Assembly: GCA_964607445.1 (NCBI GenBank)
Contig: CAZSKN010000008.1
Location: 22,166-86,165 of the forward strand
From: CALCKU01 sp964607445
Lineage (GTDB): Bacteria; Pseudomonadota; Alphaproteobacteria; Caulobacterales; Maricaulaceae
Reading direction: 5' to 3'
Length of the DNA: 64,000 nucleotides
The position numbers and the translations under genes were made by a program. How positions within the stretch are numbered: the first letter of the stretch is position 1; each line of letters starts with the position of its first letter. This document shows, piece by piece, positions 61,714-64,000 of the stretch. The notes below the pieces were generated by a model, which worked only from the letters and a program-made list of their open reading frames with translations, made no database searches and was not told where the DNA came from.

Positions 61714-63576
61714 CTATAACCCGAACGCTAGAGCCAGATGATAAGTCGCGCCAGCCGCAATATAGGCGAGTAAGAAAAGATAAACAAAAGCGAAGATGGG
61801 CCATTTCCAACTATGTGTTTCCTTACGCATAACCGCAAGTGTTGATAAACATTGCGGGGCAAAGACAAACCACGCCAGAAAAGCTAAAGCCGTGGGTAGT
61901 GACCATGCGGATTGCAAGGTCTGGGACAGGCGCTCTTCGACACCCTGCCCGCTCAATGCGTAAATGGTGCCAAGCGCCCCAACCACAACTTCGCGTGCCG
62001 CCATTCCCGGTATAAGTGAAATCGCAATTTCAAGGTTAAATCCGATCGGTCTGAGAACAGGTTCTAGAACACTCCCTATTTTACCTGCAAATGTTTCTCG
62101 GATCGTTGATGATTTTGCAGGATAACTCGCCAAAAACCAGATAATGATCGAGGCTGGTAAAATGATCCGCCCGGCCCGGTTTATAAATATCATCGCCCGT
62201 TCCCAAACACCGCGAATATAATCCTTAAAGACAGGCATTTTATAACTGGGCAGTTCGATTAGCAGCGATGACTTTTCACCTTTCATCAAAGTACGCTTAA
62301 AGATAAAGGCCATAATCATAGCAAAGACAATTCCAACAATAACCAGTCCAAATGCAACAAGCCCTTGAAGGTTAAACCCGCCAATTTTAACAGCCGGGAT
62401 AAAGGCCCCGATGATCAGAAAATAGACGGGCCAACGCGCCGAACATGTCATTAGGGGCGCGATGAGAATAGTTGTCAGACGGTCTCGTTCTTGCTCGACT
62501 GTTCTAGCCGCCATAATACCCGGAATGGCGCACGCAAAACTGGACAGCAACGGAATAAAGGCCCGACCATTAAGACCAATCTTCGCCATAAGCGTATCGA
62601 CCAGAAAAGCGGCACGCGCCATGTAACCGGAGGCTTCGAGTAGAAGAATAAAGGCAAAAAGAATAACAATCTGCGGCAGAAAAACAATCACGCTGCCAAC
62701 GCCGGCTATTATCCCATCCGTTAACAATGAACGCACCTCATTATCAGGCAAAACAGCGTTAACACCGGATTGTAGAATTCCGATACCACCCTCGATCATT
62801 TCAATGCCCGGCCCGGCCCATGAATAAACTGCCTGAAACATTACAAACAGGATGCCAAGCAAAAGCAAAACGCCGAGAACGGGGTGTAAGACAAAGGCAT
62901 CGACACGATCGGTAAATGTATCAGCCTGTTCTATCCTGCTCACTGTCTGACGGGTCATCTGACGTGCGCGAACTTGTAGGGTTTTCAAATCCCCAGCTTC
63001 GGCTTGAGGGGGTTTGACCGACTTCGTTTTTAATTTTCGGGTCCAATCAGATAAATAGGCCCGCAAATGAGCGCGCCCTGAAGCTCTAACGGCAACACAT
63101 GAAATTACGGGAATTTCCAGTGCCGCCTCTAAAGCTGTTATATCGATATCAATGCCGTCACGGGCCGCCATATCCATCATATTCAAAACCAGAATAATCG
63201 GTAGCCCGTAATTCTTCGCCTGTAACACATTATGTAAATGGGTCGTGACATGGGACGCATCCATCAAAAAGACAATTCCGTCAGGAGCGCGCTCTCCGAT
63301 TAGATTTCCGCGAACGGCATCTATCGCTACGCGTTCATCCATACTGTGTCCACAGTCACCGTACACACCGGGCAAATCCAGTAATTCTATAGCTTTAGAG
63401 TCTGTTTCAAGCGTAAACTCGCCTTTGCGATATTCCACCGTAACGCCCGGATAATTCGCGACTTTGGCCTTGCCCCCTGTTAAGGCATTAAACAAAGATG
63501 TTTTCCCGCAATTGGGCGCCCCCAACAATGCCAATCGCACATTGTCAATTTGATCGATTTGGCTATTCACTTGCAC
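61714..63576 (-). CDS. feoB: Ferrous iron transporter B
   Basis: 620-residue inner-membrane Fe(II) transporter. The N-terminal G domain has GAPNCGKTS (19-26), DLPG (67-70) and NMMD (132-135). The membrane part (from about 225) contains the paired gate motifs with SSFACAIPGIMAARTV (nucleobase gate 1), CSARWPVY and PGMAAREVVVGALGTIYAL. It overlaps feoA by 14 bases; no feoC is adjacent. The GTG at 63576 is the most upstream start; GTG 63570 is an alternative. Length is shorter than E. coli FeoB but normal for alphaproteobacteria. Confidence 0.95.
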   Translation of the reverse strand: MQVNSQIDQIDNVRLALLGAPNCGKTSLFNALTGGKAKVANYPGVTVEYRKGEFTLETDSKAIELLDLPGVYGDCGHSMDERVAIDAVRGNLIGERAPDGIVFLMDASHVTTHLHNVLQAKNYGLPIILVLNMMDMAARDGIDIDITALEAALEIPVISCVAVRASGRAHLRAYLSDWTRKLKTKSVKPPQAEAGDLKTLQVRARQMTRQTVSRIEQADTFTDRVDAFVLHPVLGVLLLLGILFVMFQAVYSWAGPGIEMIEGGIGILQSGVNAVLPDNEVRSLLTDGIIAGVGSVIVFLPQIVILFAFILLLEASGYMARAAFLVDTLMAKIGLNGRAFIPLLSSFACAIPGIMAARTVEQERDRLTTILIAPLMTCSARWPVYFLIIGAFIPAVKIGGFNLQGLVAFGLVIVGIVFAMIMAFIFKRTLMKGEKSSLLIELPSYKMPVFKDYIRGVWERAMIFINRAGRIILPASIIIWFLASYPAKSSTIRETFAGKIGSVLEPVLRPIGFNLEIAISLIPGMAAREVVVGALGTIYALSGQGVEERLSQTLQSAWSLPTALAFLAWFVFAPQCLSTLAVMRKETHSWKWPIFAFVYLFLLAYIAAGATYHLALAFGL

Positions 63577-63814
63577 GGGCTTTCGTCAGGCGCGATACGT
63601 GAATCGCATTGGCATCTTGCCGTCTAAGCGCGATCAAGGCTCCATTAAGACGCACCGTCATAGGATTACGGCCAAACAGACCAAAATGCATGGCTTCGAC
63701 ATGATCCCCCTCGGCAAACCCTATTTCACGCAGGCGCGTTATCAATTCCGGCTTGGTGCTTTTAAACTCTGTTATAACCGCCAATTGATTTTTTTCTAAA
63801 TCACATAATGTCAT
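63563..63814 (-). CDS. feoA: Ferrous iron transport protein A
   Basis: 83-residue SH3-like cytosolic protein. The family pattern LITRLREIGFAEGDHVEAMHFGLFGRNPMTVRLNGALIALRR is visible. It works with FeoB in Fe(II) uptake. Its gene overlaps feoB by 14 bases, so both are read from one promoter upstream of 63814 (a TTGACA element is at 63869-63874 on the minus strand). Confidence 0.94.
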   Translation of the reverse strand: MTLCDLEKNQLAVITEFKSTKPELITRLREIGFAEGDHVEAMHFGLFGRNPMTVRLNGALIALRRQDANAIHVSRLTKARASE

Positions 63815-63868
63815 TTCATGCTCTTAATGCGAACAATTCTTAAATGCAAAATAAAATCAAGTTAAAAT

Positions 63869-63874
63869 TGTCAA
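63869..63874 (-). promoter_or_regulatory. Candidate -35 element of feoAB promoter
   Basis: TTGACA on the minus strand, 55 bases before the feoA ATG, followed after 15-17 bases by AT-rich TATTTT/TTTTGC. A plausible housekeeping promoter; no Fur or Irr box matching a known consensus was recognised. Confidence 0.35.
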
Positions 63875-63947
63875 TTTTCAGCATAGACAGCCGCAATGAG
63901 TTTCCCTATAACGCCGCTTCATTAGCGAATGCATTCGATAATGTCGG

Positions 63948-64000
63948 GCCCGAATAGCTCAGTTGGTAGAGCAACGGATTGAAAATCCGTGTGTCCCTGG
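63948..64000 (+). tRNA. tRNA-Phe (GAA), 5' part, truncated at window end
   Basis: The acceptor strand GCCCGAA, D-arm GCTC-AGTTGGTA-GAGC, anticodon stem ACGGA/TCCGT and loop TTGAAAA with anticodon GAA (phenylalanine), then the variable region and start of the T-arm. The 3' 20-25 bases lie beyond the window. Confidence 0.93.

Noticed and set aside
63926..63937. Palindrome CGAATGCATTCG before tRNA-Phe
   Set aside because: Perfect 12-bp palindrome, but isolated and overlapping probable promoter sequence; no assigned function.

Overview
The window looks like an alphaproteobacterial chromosome of moderate-to-low GC, plausibly from a Hyphomonadales/Caulobacterales-type marine lineage; the genus cannot be fixed from sequence alone. 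Supporting signs are a C4-pathway 5-aminolevulinate synthase (HemA) next to an Asp-rich, non-zinc-type HemB, the run rpoZ-rsh-pyrE-pdxJ-acpS-lepB-rnc-era-(insert)-recO-parC, and the ppx-rlmE and guaB-MAPEG-rsmB-guaA neighbourhoods. There are three scaffold gaps of exactly 100 N, so this is a draft assembly. No prophage, insertion sequence, CRISPR array or integrase is visible, and no DNA-binding transcription factor is encoded.

Layout. 1-2.6 kb: glyA, a VOC-fold protein and a broken GNAT acetyltransferase at gap 1. 2.6-7.2 kb: divergent hemA/hemB and a soluble PAS hybrid histidine kinase. 7.3-14.3 kb: a beta-hydroxyacid dehydrogenase, then a plus-strand string SLC13/TrkA_C permease - bpt - TRAP transporter (SBP, DctQ, DctM). 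14.4-19.1 kb: M16 lipoprotein protease, HtpX-like M48 protease and LemA. 19.2-30.7 kb: minus-strand housekeeping block parC, recO, a secreted protein of unknown function, era (gap 2), rnc, lepB, acpS, pdxJ, pyrE, rsh, rpoZ. 30.8-36.4 kb: secreted M48 lipoprotein, phhA and a large repeat-containing AsmA protein. 36.7-39.3 kb: MaoC hydratase, SDR and thiolase, a beta-oxidation-like operon. 39.4-43.2 kb: SSS symporter (gap 3) and a molybdopterin oxidoreductase. 43.3-49.1 kb: an envelope locus with a PapD-like chaperone, a secreted subunit-like protein, a large predicted usher-like outer-membrane barrel and a small secreted protein. 49.2-57.2 kb: guaA, rsmB-family methyltransferase, MAPEG, guaB, an MBL lipoprotein, rlmE and ppx. 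57.3-64 kb: SulP transporter, DUF442 protein, tkt, feoB, feoA and the 5' part of tRNA-Phe.

Most interesting: the envelope locus at 43.3-49.1 kb resembles a divergent chaperone-usher secretion system. Its subunit-like protein has a clear paralogue 20 kb away, inserted between era and recO in an otherwise conserved block. Two of the three gaps are flanked by identical 55-bp copies (an assembly overlap, not biology). The third sits inside a 15-bp in-frame tandem repeat in the SSS symporter gene.
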